A DNA stretch of 64,000 nt from Alopecurus myosuroides (taxonomy: Eukaryota; Streptophyta; Magnoliopsida; Poales; Poaceae): NCBI GenBank assembly GCA_028641055.1, contig CM054062.1, positions 25,596,037 through 25,660,036 of the forward strand, given 5' to 3'. The translations under genes were made by a program, and so were the position numbers. Shown piece by piece: positions 45,597 to 58,000 of this stretch (positions are counted from its first letter, which is position 1; each line of letters starts with the position of its first letter). The notes beneath the pieces were generated by a model. It ran no database searches and was not told where the DNA came from. It was given only the letters and a program-made list of their open reading frames with translations.

Positions 45597-48500
45597 ATGT
45601 TTGGAACTCCTTTTGAGTCCTTATTTGCGGGCACTACTGCCACTGCTAGGGTAGTAAGTGACCCACCGCATGATGATTTGGATCCTTGTAAAATACCTAT
45701 AAAGATTGTTAAACATGTTATGGATAACTGCTATTTAGGTGATGGAAATGTCCATTCTGGTGATCATTTGCTCTTTTTACATGAATTATGAAAGTTGTTC
45801 AAGTGTGCAGGTATTACAATGAGCCAAGTGAAGAGGAAATTATTCTCTATATCATTGACAGGCCGAGCCGCTGAATGGTTCAAACTGCTGAAAAATAGCC
45901 AGACTATTGAATGTGAGGAAATTGTACCTCTCTTTTATTCTAAATTTTATCCTCCCAGCGAAATCCATAGATATTGGAATTATATATATAATTTTTGGCC
46001 TCATGATGGAGAGAGAATTGCCGAAGCATGGTGGAGATTTAAGTTACTAATGCTCAAATGCCCCATTCATGAGCTCCTCAGTAATATCGTTATTAATAAT
46101 TTCTATGCAAGGCTTCCTCTTCATGATAAGGATTTATTGGATTCTTCTTGTTCTGGATCATTTACACGTATGAAGGATGAAGCTAAATGGGATCTCCTTG
46201 ACCGTATTCAAGAAAACACTGAAGCATGGGAGAATGACAAAGGTAGAAAGTCAGGTATAAATTATGACTATGAAGGCATTAAAACCTTTATGGCATCTGA
46301 GGATTTGCATTATGTTAGTGTTGTTTATGCTCTTGATTCTCAAGTTGCTGCAAACTTATATAAGGATTTTTCTTCTTACATTGATATTCCTAAAAAGGAA
46401 TGGGATAAGTACCATGCACCTTATAAAGATACTATTAATTGTGTTCCTGCTAGAGATATAGAAGTTCATACTGTTGATTCTATTGTGTCTGAACCTTATA
46501 TTGAGAAAATGCCTTTCCCTGCTAAGGTAAAAGAACACTCTATGTTAGCTAGTGTGATTAATAAAAGTGCAAAGAAACTTGTAGAACCTAAGGAACAAAT
46601 AACTGTAGAACCTACAGTAGAAATAGTAAAGGACCATGTTTCTGAAAATGTAGGAGAGGGACACATTATATTTTGTGAAGATGCTTCTAATATTGTCTCT
46701 CATCCTAGTAAATCTTGGAAACCCAGTGTTCCTGTGCTATCTGTTAGGATAGGTGATCATTGTTATTATGGTTTATGTGATATTGGTGCTAGTTCTAGTG
46801 CTATTCCTTATGAGCTTTATAAAGAAATCATGCATGAAATTGGTTCTTGTGAACTTGAAGACATTGATGTGATTATTCAACTTGCTAATAGGGAAACTAT
46901 TTCTCCAATTGGTATTGTTAGAGATGTGGAGGTCTTATGTGGTAAAACTAAATATCCTGCTGATTTTCTAGTACTAGGCACTTCTGCTAGTGATGCTTGT
47001 CCTATCATATTTGGTAGACCTTTCTTAAATACTTGTGGTGCTGTTATAGATTGTAAAAAGGAGAAAATCCTTACAAAGTTTGATGGAGAATCTTATGAAT
47101 TTAATTTCTCCAAATTTGCTAAAACACCATATGAAGCTAAATCACCTAATGAAAATTATAGAGTTGAAGAGTTGGCTGCTATTGCTCTTGCTCCTAACAA
47201 TCCTTTGCAGAAATACATGGAAGACCACGAAAGTGATGTCTTTATGGAAGAAAGGAATGAAATTGATGAGATTTTCCTACATCAGCCAGCAATGCTGAAA
47301 CATAATTTACCTGTGGAAGACTTGGGTACAACATTACCACCCAAGGAAGATCTTGTTTTTGATTTAAAGCCTTTGCCTGATAATCTTAAATATGCTCATA
47401 TTGATGATAAGAAATTATATCTTGTTATTATTAGTTCTCAACTTTCTGATAAAGAAGAGGAGAGATTATTGGGGATATTGAAGAAACATAGAGGTGCTAT
47501 TGGTTATACTCTTGATGATTTGAAAGGGTTTTTCCCTACTATTTGCCAGCATGCTATTAATATTGAGCCTGATGCAAAGCCAGTTGTTGAACATCAACGC
47601 CGTTTAAATCCTAAAATGAAGGATGTGGTAAGAAATGAGGTATTGAAACTCCTTGATGCTGGCATTATTTATCCTATTGCTGATAGTAGATGGGTTAGTC
47701 CTGTGCATTGTGTCCCTAAGAAAGGAGGGATGACTATTGTGCCAAATGAAAATAATGAACTCATTTCTAAAAGAGTAGTAGTTGGTTATAGGATGTGCAT
47801 TAATTTTAGGAAGTTTAACAAAGGCACTAAGAAAGATCATTATCCTTTTCCTTTTATTGATGAAATGTTAGAAAGGTTGTCTAAGAAAACTCATTTCTGC
47901 TTTCTTGATGGTTATTCTGGTTTTTCTCAAATTGCTGTTAAAAAGCTTGATCAAGAGTAAACAACTTTCACTTGTCCTTATGGAACCTATGCTTATAGAC
48001 GTATGCCTTTTGGTTTATGTAATGCTCCTGCTACTTTTCAAAGATGCATGTCTGCTATCTTTCAGGGTTTTTGTGAAGAAATTGTGGAAGCTTTCATGGA
48101 TGATTTCTCCGTCTATGGAACTTCCTTTGATAATTGTTTGCAGAATCTTGATAAAGTTTTGCAGATATGTGAGGAGACTAATCTTGTTCTTAACTGGGAG
48201 AAATGCCATTTTATGGTTAATGAAGGAATTGCTCTTGGACATAAAATCTCTGAAAGAGGTATTGAAGTTTATAGAGCTAAAGTTGAAGCTATTGAGAAAA
48301 TGCCCTGTCCCAGGGATGTTAAAGGTATTCGTAGTATTCTTGGTCATGCTGGTTTCTATAGAAGGTTTATTAAAGATTTCTCTAAATTATCAAAACCTCT
48401 TACTAATCTTCTTCAAAAAGATGTACCATTTGTTTTTGATGAAAATTGTAAAGAAGCTTTTGAAATTTTAAAGAAGGCTTTAATATCTGCCCCTATTGTT

Positions 48501-50228
48501 CAACCACCTGATTGGAATTTACCATTTGAAATTATGTGAGGTGCTAGTGATTATGTTGTAGGTGCTGTTCTTGGACAACGGGTAGATAAGAAGTTAAATG
48601 TTATTAATTATGCTAGTAAAACTCTTGATGCTGCTCAAAAGAATTATGCTACCACTGAGAAAGAATTCCTAGCTGTAGTTTTTTCTTGTGATAAATTTAG
48701 GCAGTATATTGTTGATTCTAAAGTCACTATTCATATTGATCATGCTGTTATTAAGTACCTTATGGAAAAGAAATATGCTAAGCCTAGGCTTATCAAATGG
48801 GTGCTTCTCTTACAAGAGTTTGATTTACATATTGTGGATAGGAAGGGTGCTGAAAATCATGTTGCTGACAATTTGTCTAGATTAGAATATATTTCTGATG
48901 ACCCTATTCCTGTTAATGATAGTTTTCCTAATGAACAGTTAGCTGCAATAAAAGTGAGCTCTCAAGAGAGTCCATGGTATGCTGATTATGCTAACTTTAT
49001 TGTTTCAAAGTATTTGCCTCCTACCTTTACAGCTCAACAAAGAAGAAAATTCTTCTATGATTTGAGGCATTATTTTTGGGATGACCCACGCTTATATAAA
49101 GAAGGTGTTGATGGTATTATGAGAAGATGTGTTCCTGAAAATGAACAACAAGAGATATTGAGAAAATGTCATAATAGTGCTTATGGAGGACATCACGCTG
49201 GAGATAGAACTGCACATAAGGTTCTACAATCAGGTTTTTATTGGCCTACTCTCTTTAAATGGTAGAAAATTTATTTTATCTTGTGATCAATGCCAAAGGG
49301 TTGGAAATATTTCTAGACGTAATGAAATGCCTATGAATTATTCTCTTGTTACTGAACCATTTGATTGTTGGGGTTTTGACTTTATGGGTCCTTTCCCTCC
49401 TTCACAAGGCTACACTCATATTCTTGTTGCTGTTGATTATGTTACTAAATGGGTAGAAGCTATACCTACTAAAAGTGTTGATGGTGAAACCTCTTAAAAA
49501 ATGCTTAAGGGCGTTATTTTCCCTAGGTTTGGTGTACATAGATATCTTATGACTGATGGGGGTTCTCATTTTATTCATGGTGGTTTTAGAAAAACCCTTT
49601 CTAAATATGATGTTAATCATAGAATTGCTTCACCCTATCATCCTCAAACTAGTGGGAAAGTAGAATTATCAAATAGAGAAATCAAATCTATCTTGCAAAA
49701 GATTGTTAACAAATCTAGAAAAAATTGGGCTAAGAAATTAAATGATGCTTTGTGGGCTTATAGAACTGCTTACAAAAATCCCAAGGGCACCTAAATAGAG
49801 ATTTTAAACTTGCTGGTGAAAAAAGGCTGCTTGACTTAAGTTCTTTAGATGAATGGAGGAGTGAAGCATATGAAAATGCTAAGCTCTTTAATGATAAAAT
49901 TAAAAGGTGGCATGATAAGAGAATTATCAAAAGAGAATTTCATGTTGGTGAGAAAGTGCTATTGTATAGGTCTCGTCTCAGATTTTTTGCAGGAAAATTA
50001 CTCTCGAGATGGGAAGGACCTTTTGTTATCGAAGAGGTATATCGTTCGGGGGCAATTAAAATTGTTTCCCTTGAAGAAAACTCTTCACAAGTGGTGAATG
50101 GTCAAAGACTCAAGCATTATATCTCCGGAGATCCTTATAATGAAAATGTTGATTGTATTCAAGCCATGATCCCGGAGGAGTTTATTAAGAAGCATATTTC
50201 AGAAACTACAGAGTCAGTTTTCGAATAG
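45597..50228 (+). pseudogene. Athila gag-pol polyprotein, decayed
   Basis: From an ATG at 45,597 one frame holds gag (stop at 45,789-45,791), protease (CDIGASSSAIP, Asp codon 46,779; IIFGRPFL), RT up to a stop at 47,958-47,960, then RT palm with the DD pair in FMDDFSVYG (48,099-48,104). A stop at 48,537-48,539 sits at the RNase H start, where the first catalytic Asp position reads Gly. The frame continues to 49,265. A frameshift leads into integrase (zinc HHCC pair CDQC; Asp at 49,378 and 49,555, Glu at 49,663), with a stop at 49,495-49,497. At about 49,791 an internal stretch is missing and the frame changes; the integrase C-terminus ends at 50,228. All enzymatic domains are recognisable but none could act as one polyprotein. 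Confidence 0.93.
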
Positions 50229-50564
50229 GTAACAGTTTTGGTAAGAAAATATTCGCGAAACATCTTCCAACTTATATTTTTGCTTTTTTTTAGAAAATAT
50301 GAAAAATTATGAGCCGGAAACGAGAGGGAGACGGAGCAGGCTCCACACCATAGGATGGCACGGTCCCACCTCTGGCCGCGCCAGCCCATGGTGTGGTCGC
50401 CCCGGAGCCCCTCTCCGACTCGTTTTCGACCTGGACTTTCCTTTCGTTATGAAACTTTTTGCTATATAATCCTCCGGATCCCCGAGGTCCGTATATCGTT
50501 TTCTCGTCGTGTTTCTGTTTCGAGCTGTTTCTGCCATGATCTGTTTTTTGGTTTTAGAAGCATC
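50229..50564 (+). promoter_or_regulatory. Spacer with possible splice acceptor before the extra ORF
   Basis: GC-rich DNA holding a TATATAA stretch (about 50,462) and a T-rich tract ending TTTTGGTTTTAG at about 50,557, seven bases before the ORF's ATG. Spliced downstream-ORF transcripts are known for the envelope-class barley element Bagy-2 of this lineage. Use here is inference. Confidence 0.45.
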
Positions 50565-51110
50565 ATGGTCTCCGCCAACGACAACAAGGGGAAGGGACCA
50601 AAGGAAGATGATGTCCAAGACCTGAAGCCAGAGGAGGAGATCAAGAGTGGAGCTGAAGGAGATGTAGAGGAAACACCACGAGGGCGTCCACGCGCCACTA
50701 TTGCAAGCATTAGGGTGGTTGCTAACCCCTTGAAGCTCAAGAGAAACGCGCGGATGAGCATCGGAGGGAAGGTTCCACGTCACTCCCTAGCTTTGAAGAC
50801 ACCTGCTACGGGAGTCAAGAACTACTTCCACACATTAATTCATGATTATCAGTGCAAAAAAGGTACCAATAGGGATTTTCCCTCTATGTGGGATATGAAT
50901 CGTTCTAACCGTGCAGATGAAGGAAGCTCTCAACCTAAGGAAGAGTGGAGGAAAAATCTTGGTGGCTGGGATTCACCGTCTGACAGGCATGCAAACTGTA
51001 TTGATCGCAATACGGAGGTGACGCGTATGCATATGTTTACAATCGAAGATCTGAAGAAATCAATTGATAAGCTCATCAAGAAGGATTCACCACCACCACC
51101 GAAGAATTGA
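50565..51110 (+). CDS. Extra ORF downstream of integrase (envelope position), with AT-hook-like motif
   Basis: An intact 181-codon frame in an element whose gag-pol carries several stops. It starts at the ATG at 50,565; an open frame extends upstream but contains the acceptor-like site. Residues 1-36 are acidic/basic and charged; PRGRPR at residues 38-43 matches an AT-hook core. The central part (ALKTPATGVKNYFHTLIHDYQC) and the C-terminal helix (FTIEDLKKSIDKLIKK) precede a Pro-rich end. There is no signal peptide and no membrane span, so despite its position it does not look like an envelope protein. It might act with nucleic acid, for example as an accessory protein. Function unknown. Confidence 0.6.
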   Translation: MVSANDNKGKGPKEDDVQDLKPEEEIKSGAEGDVEETPRGRPRATIASIRVVANPLKLKRNARMSIGGKVPRHSLALKTPATGVKNYFHTLIHDYQCKKGTNRDFPSMWDMNRSNRADEGSSQPKEEWRKNLGGWDSPSDRHANCIDRNTEVTRMHMFTIEDLKKSIDKLIKKDSPPPPKN

Positions 51111-52838
51111 TTCGTCATGGGTTTGGCATCCCCTCGGCTTGTTCCAAGCTTGGGGGGAGTGTCGCCGTATCACATCACTATCTTTCACCTTTTTACTTTT
51201 TCAGTAGAGTCATATCATGAGTAGAGAAGTTATCATATAGGATGGTTTGAAGTATGGAAGTGTCTCTCCCTAGTTGGTTATCATTGTATCCGTTGGTGTG
51301 AGTTGCCGGTTTGAAATATTAATGAGAAGTTTCATCATTTACTTTCTATGCACATTATTTCAGTTTTCAACTTCTGTCATATGGTTGAGCTTGTTATTAG
51401 TACTTGGTATCACTCTAGAGATAATCAAGTTAATCTAGTTGGTTTTGGTAAACTTAGCCTGGGTCAGCAGAAATAATAATTTGAGTTGCTAGTTTAAGGA
51501 AGAGGAATTTTCCTATTAGATCATAAACTTAGTGTTCACAAGTTAGGATCGCTTGTGCTTTCAATGAAGATTGCTTGATTGGTTTCATCATATATATGTT
51601 TGTTTGTTTTCCTTCAACTCTTATGCTTGCTACCCAACCTTGCTAGCCAAAAATCCTGTACTGAGAGGGAATGCTTCTCGTGCATCCAAACCTTAAACCC
51701 AAAACCTTGCCATTTGTGTCCACCATACCTTCCTACATGGGGCATTTCATCGCCACTCCAAGTAAATTGCTCATGTGATACCTTTAAAACTTTCAAATTA
51801 CTCATGTTTTGTGTTCCTGTTTTAGCTCATGAGGACGCAAATATAGAATCTTTATCTCACTTGTTGATTGGACTCACACACCTGGACTAGTGGCTTCATC
51901 CGCTTATCCAAATGCTAGAAGAGCTGGCAGCGGGGTTCCCAGCCCCAAATAATAATACAAATTCTCTTCACTCTTTTTGCCCCTGATTTATCAGTCAAAG
52001 CATAATTGTGTAAACAAAAGAGAAAGAGGGATGACCTTCTATACCAGTTGCGTCCTTCTATGGGAGCCGCTCTTGTGAGTCTAGTTGGCTTGTGACGTAC
52101 TGTATTATCTGTTTGCCATTCGTTGGCATAAATATACACCTCTCAAAATTTAGACACTCCTCCACGGTTTGTGATTTTTTGCGGGCACCTGAGGATTCGG
52201 TTAACCATGGTTTGTGTAAGATGGATCGGAGGAGTGTCATGCATTTTATACCTCTGTTTATGAAAATAAACGCTCTAGCACATGAGTAGTCAATGCTTCC
52301 CTCTGCGAAGGGCCTATCTTTTACTTTTATGTTGAGTCAGTAAACCCATTTCCTTCTTTCTCCAGCAAGCATTTGAGTTGTTGTGATCTCATCATCTATA
52401 TGTTGATTTATTCAATCATGTTTCTATCCTTCATTGTTTAGCACATGCTTTATTGCCTGAATGAATATTACTTTGAAAAGCTATGAATCACTGTAAGAGA
52501 ACTGTTATAATTAAACATGTTAAGCTCTACAAGATGAGCCCTATTATAAAGACTTCACCTAAGATAAGTATAATTTCATTAAATGTTCTTGACCAAGAAC
52601 GAAGTTTGCCATTACCAATTTTGATTCTCTCTTTTGTATCTTTGCTTGTGACTCCCTTTACTTGTTTAAAGTTAAGTTATATGAGAGGACGTTGCTATAT
52701 GTAATGATTGGTGCATAGGTAAATGTGATGCTTCTTGTCCGTATTTTATTTATCGAATCTTCACTCCATAAACCTGTGGTCATGTTTTCTGAGTTCAGTT
52801 TCGCTTGGGGACAAGCGAGGTCTAAGCTTGGGGGGAGT
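51111..52838 (+). other. Element B 3' noncoding domain and polypurine tract
   Basis: An AAGCTTGGGGGGAG phrase occurs twice, at about 51,148 and at the LTR edge (52,824-52,837); the second is the polypurine tract. The portion 51,580-52,340 is related to element A. No gene. Confidence 0.7.
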
Positions 52839-54212
52839 TGATACGTCCATTTTGCATCACTATTTTATATCATAATTTTCTGTTATTCATCGATATATTT
52901 CATATTATGATGCATCTCTTATGTTATTTTATCTTATTTTGCATGTTTTATAATTTTTGGAGAATAAACACCGGGACCAGAAATCTGATGGAAAAAGCAC
53001 CATCGAGATACCATATTTTAGAAGATCAGAAGAAGAAGGGGGACATCTGGGGGTTCCTAAAAGTTCTGAGGAGGAACTCAGCCAGAAGGAGAGCCAAAGG
53101 AGGGCCACCAGGGGCCCACACCTAGGGGTGGCGCCCCCCCTAGCCGCGCCACCTAGGGGTGTGGCCACCCTGGCCCACCTCTGGGGGTCATATTTGGTGT
53201 GCCTGGCCCCGAGGGAACCCTAAGCCTCATTCCATCCTCGAAGAATTATTCCTCCACCGCCTCAGGGCGGAAAACACCCGAGAGAGAAAAGCTCTCTGGC
53301 AGGGAGAAATCTGCCGGGGAAATTTCTCTCCGGAGAGGGGAAATCATCGCCATCGTCACCATTGCTCCGGGCATCATCAAGATCGTCATCATCATCATCA
53401 TCACCACCAGCACCATCACCCTCATCATCCACCTTCATCCCGCTGTAACAATTAGGGGCCTCTATCGTTGTTTTGCATTAGATCTCTCTCCCGGTGTGGA
53501 TTACTTGTTAGCAGTTGATGCTTGTGAGATTTAACGGTGTTTGCACTTTATGATCATATTGTTATCATCCATTATATCACCTCTGATCATGATCTATGTG
53601 ATGTGTTGTGAGTAGTTCGTGTTGTTCTTGAGGACATGGGAGAAGTCAAGTTGTTAGGCTACTAATTCTGGGGTTGCCGGAGTGATAGAAACCTAAACCC
53701 CCGTTAGGAAACCATTACACGAGGGAGCATAGGACCCCGGAGTTTAAAGCTGTGGTTAGATTTATTTCTTAAGTACTTTCTTATAGTTGCGGATGCTTGC
53801 AAGGGGTATAATCACAAGTATGTATTAGTCTTGGATGGGACGGTACATTAGCATAGGTACACCCACACAACACTTATCAAAACACCTAACATTATTCAGC
53901 TGCATGGAACAAAAGCACTTAACAGAAACCTCCCATGTGTCCTCGAGAATGTTTGTTAATCATAAGTAAACTCGCCGACTTGTCCTTTGCTGAAGAAAGG
54001 ATTGGGCCACTTGCTGCAATTATTACTACTGCATTTTATTTACTTGCACTTTATTTATCTGCAATATCAAAAACCCCTACAAATTTGTTTTCCAGTATTT
54101 ACAGTTATTCCTTCATCGAAACTGCTTGTCAACACCTTCTGCTCCTCGTTGGGTTTGACACTCTTATTTATCGAAAGTACTATGATAGACCCCCTATACT
54201 TGTGGGTCATCA
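52839..54212 (+). repeat. Element B 3' LTR
   Basis: Runs from TGATACGTCCATTTTGCATC to TGTGGGTCATCA, 1,374 bp. Carries the same CAT/ATC microsatellite region (53,380-53,435) as the 5' copy. Confidence 0.9.
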
Positions 54213-55045
54213 CCTGTTCCTCTGATCTCGTTCCTCTAGCAAGTCGCAATAGCATGAAATGAGCTAAGAAACATACACATTAACTGTTGTATTTTCAGAT
54301 CAAACAATCATGACCATAAGAATATGAGATTGTGTACGTTTGAGTGGCGAAGCAAACTAAGGAGTAAATACAACCATAAACTTGGATGCAAGCAAGAGAA
54401 TTTTGCATAATTACATGTATTAAAAAGATAAAGTTGCAACACAAAAAAGTGTGTATACACATCAGGAGTAGCACCGTTATTGTCCTAAATGTATGTACAA
54501 GAGCATGGGACCAAGACCTCGAGCTTTGAACGGTCTGTTCACCTACAAGAAAAAAATGGACATTATGTGCAACTGCTGACATCAAAATGCAGAATAAATG
54601 TATAAAAAGAAAAATGTTAATCAATGTTGGCAATCGGTAGTACCATCACCAGATAGCATTCTCCCAATACACATGCCAACACGAAAAATTGACAATTACA
54701 TCCCACATCCCGGCAAGGTGATGGACTATTAAGTACTAACTACATCTGCTTCAAACATGTATGAATCAGAAGAGGTCTCTCAAGTCTCTGCATTGTTATA
54801 ATAGGTCTAGAAATAGCAGGAAGATACTAATTGATGAAATGTGTAAATTCAGAGACATTAGGTTTTCATCAAACTGAAATATCTGATTGTGTTTCTTATC
54901 AAAACTAGAGCTAGCACATAAAGTAATCAAGGCTCTTATTGAAAGTTTCAAACTGCACTCTGCCACTATCAAGTCATTTATTTTGTTAGACATATACTAA
55001 TTAGCTGAAAATAGACCAATTTTTCATTTGCGCTTCATATTCATG
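54213..55045. other. Unassigned DNA left of the solo LTR
   Basis: AT-rich, probably continuous with 58,462 onward before the solo LTR arrived. On - a TTTTTTTCTTGTAG acceptor-like site (complement of about 54,545-54,558) precedes a short open exon-like stretch, but I recognise no product. Confidence 0.4.
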
Positions 55046-58000
55046 TGTAACGGCCGGGGTTTTCCCCATTTAGAAATTGTTTTTTTTTGCATCATGGCAT
55101 CATGCATTGCATCTCATTCAACAACATACAATTTTTGTTCCTAAATAATTTTAATCACAAAAACAATTCTATTTTGGTTTGAGCTCATCTATTTTTTTTT
55201 TCCAAACCCTTTTTTTTCTGAAAAATAATAAAACAAAAGAAAGAAAAAACTTTTTGAGGCAGCCAGGCCAGCCCAGCACCACCGGCCTGCCAAGCCAACC
55301 CGACCCAAACCCAGCCTGCAGCCCACCTCCTCTCCTTTCTTCTCCGTCCGTACAAGCACGAGGAGGGCGTGACTGCATGTCGCTGTCCACCTCCACCACC
55401 GATCCCACCTGCTCCCTTTCCCTCCCTGCTTAAAGCCGCCCCCTTCTGGCCGCGTGAACCCTAGCCCCTCTCCCCTCTCCCTCCTTTCCGCCGCCATCTC
55501 CCTCCCTCTCTTCCTCCTCTGCTCCTTTCTCTGAAATTTTATCTTCTGAACCGAGAGGGACAGCAGGAGTTCATCGCCGACGACCCCGTCGCCATGATCG
55601 ACTTCGACCTCACCTGTCTGTCGGAACGGAACCGCCTCGCCGTCCTCTTCCTCTACGATGAAGATCGGAGCCCTGGGACGACCCAATTGTCCCAGCCATG
55701 ATCTTCTTCCTCCTCCGCCTGTGAGTACTCCATGGTCATCTACCGGCTGTCTCCTTCCTCCTCGCGCCGAACGACCACGCTGGAAGCCCCGCGGTAAGCC
55801 TCCCGTCCGCTGGGACACGTCTCTGCCTCCTCCTCTTGCTCTGGGTGCTCCGCCATCGAGCGCCACCGTCGGTCGTTGCTGCTCCATCACCGTACCGTGC
55901 CGAATACTGCCTCTGTTCTTCAGTTTCGTCAGAAGAATAACGCGCATGAACACTTCTTCTTGGCCAAGCTCTGAATATCTGCACAAGCACGCACACAGCC
56001 CATTGGTTAGGGCTCTGATCCGCACCGGTGAGACCCAGGTTCGAATCCCCTTCGGAGGATTTGCCTCCCCCTTTCTTTTTTCCAATTTTACGCGCGGGAG
56101 TTGGCCCATGAGTCGGTGACCTCGGTTGCCACCGTGGCTCACCCGCCTCGTCAACGCCGCGTGGCGCTTGGGCCCGCTCGTCAGTCGCTCTGGCTAGGGT
56201 GCCCGGTGGTAATAAGCGTCCCAGATCCAGATCGGATATGGCTCTTTTCCGTTCAGGCCCTTGTGCTTTCTGTTTTTGTACCGGAGCCCTCCAGATCTCT
56301 GTTTCCCTCACGATCCGGTCCCAGTTTTTACAAGAAACACCTCAATATTCAAATGCTCATATCTTTTGTTTTACTAATCCAAATAACACAAACTTTATAT
56401 CTATTTTGATCAGAAAAATGCAAGGAATATTAATATGCCATCCATGCTCATGTTTGCATCTTCCATCTTGCATTCTTAGTTGTGTTATGCATGTCCACCT
56501 AATTAATAAACATGGAATGTGTTGGGTATTTATTTCAACTTGTGCCATATTCCATTTAATCTTGTGTAGCTCACCTATGAATTGTTTTCTATGCTAATCA
56601 ACATTTAATTTGATGGTTAGATAAAACAACTTAAACCTATAATTAATCGTTGGGATTCCGGTTCCGCTTAAATTGGTTTAGTTGCATCTCGCATGTCATG
56701 CATCCATACCTTGATTCATGCTGGATCTTTTGCCGTAGAAGTAATTGTTGCATCTGTTGCTTCTTTTAGTGCTTTGCTTCTTTGCGGATAGGACGCTGAG
56801 ATGATGTGAGCAACGACAAGTTCTGCTACCTCTACAAGCTGGATTTCAGGCAAGCTTTACTCACTTGCTACCCATGGCTGCCGTTCCTCACTTGTTACCG
56901 ATTCTTTCCGTTGTCTTTATTCTAGCCTTATGATTCGATGCTTGTGTCTCGATCCTATCATATGTTTACCTTGCAGCCATGATATAGCCTCATCCCCCAC
57001 CTCCTATGACATGTTTGTTTCTTGTTTGCCATGCGAGTCGTAGCGCATGATTAGGTTCTTTGGCGAGTTTGGTTCTTTGTCACCTTACTAGTATGATAGG
57101 TTGGGTCAACTTATTTTTTTAAAATGATCTTAACGGTTGGGGTAATAATAAAAATTTGAATTCGAGTTAAGCCACCGGCGGGAGGCCCCTCGAGGCTTTT
57201 GGTCCCTCTGGTGTCGCCTTAGGAAAAGGTTCTTGTCCGCTGATCCAAGAATGAGCGCGCTAACCACATCGTGGGAGGAATGAGACTCCCCGCAACCTAT
57301 TAGCCCCGCTGCACTCTTGTCCAGGATGCCACAACTTAGTTCGGGCTTTCTATTTGGGTACGCACATCACAAGTTCTGCAGGTACAATGAAAACAACGTT
57401 GAGGATGATGATGGTATGTTACCGATGTGCGTACAATTATATAGGTTTCCGTGGTATGACGTGGATCGGACAGTTCCGGTCAGGTTTGATCCGTTTCGCG
57501 CGTAGACGCAAACGGCTAGGTCCGCTTCGAAGCACCGGCCGAACTCTCGAGGCGGTTCCAACCTAGCTAGGTGGCTACCTGGACTTGTTTGTGGTAAGGT
57601 GAAGTGTTGTGCCGACAGTCTCGCGACAGTCTCGGTGCGTGTGGCTACAGTAGTGCATCCCTGCAGGGTTAAATCTTTTCGAGAAGGCGTATCGTCCGCG
57701 CTTATGTGACGATCTTGGAGAAAGTGCTGGCTTACAAGAGTCAGATAACTTACACCTAATGATACCTGTTAACATGTGCGATAACGAGTTTACTATTTTC
57801 AACATGTGTGAGTTCTTCCTCGGTTACCTCCTGGCATTGGTTGTTGGGGGTTAAATCCTGGATGGGTTTGTTTTGGTGAGTAGTTGTAGTTGGTTTTGTC
57901 CCGCTTTCTCTTCCCTTTCTAATAGACGAGAGTTGTAGCGTGTCTCCATAGACTGCTTAGTGCCGCCCGCTGCCGCTTCATTACACCAACCTCTTTTTCT

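Larger units (their letters stand above)
44346..54212 (+). mobile_element. Athila-lineage element B: decayed full-length type with 5' LTR truncated
   Basis: 5' LTR remnant (44,346-45,481), tRNA-Asp-type PBS (45,493-45,510), gag-pol (45,597-50,228), an extra ORF (50,565-51,110), a noncoding 3' domain, PPT and a 3' LTR (52,839-54,212). The first ~380 bp of the LTR are absent at the 5' side, where element A ends. The shared LTR parts differ by roughly 4% by eye, so it is older than the Tekay and Athila insertions. No TSD can be checked because the left end is gone. Confidence 0.88.

Noticed and set aside
50565..51110. Envelope protein
   Set aside because: Position fits, but there is no signal peptide, membrane span or hydrophobic fusion-like segment.
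54295..54633. A 112-codon hydrophobic frame on - as a membrane protein
   Set aside because: AT-rich composition produces the hydrophobic residues; no initiation context or homologous motif is visible.
55996..56062. Functional tRNA gene
   Set aside because: D-arm and B box are present, but the T stem is poorly paired and no acceptor stem closes.
55189..56154. A 321-codon frame on - in the solo LTR
   Set aside because: It is in GC-rich LTR sequence, overlaps frames on the other strand, is low in complexity (Gly/Arg/Glu) and shows no family signature.
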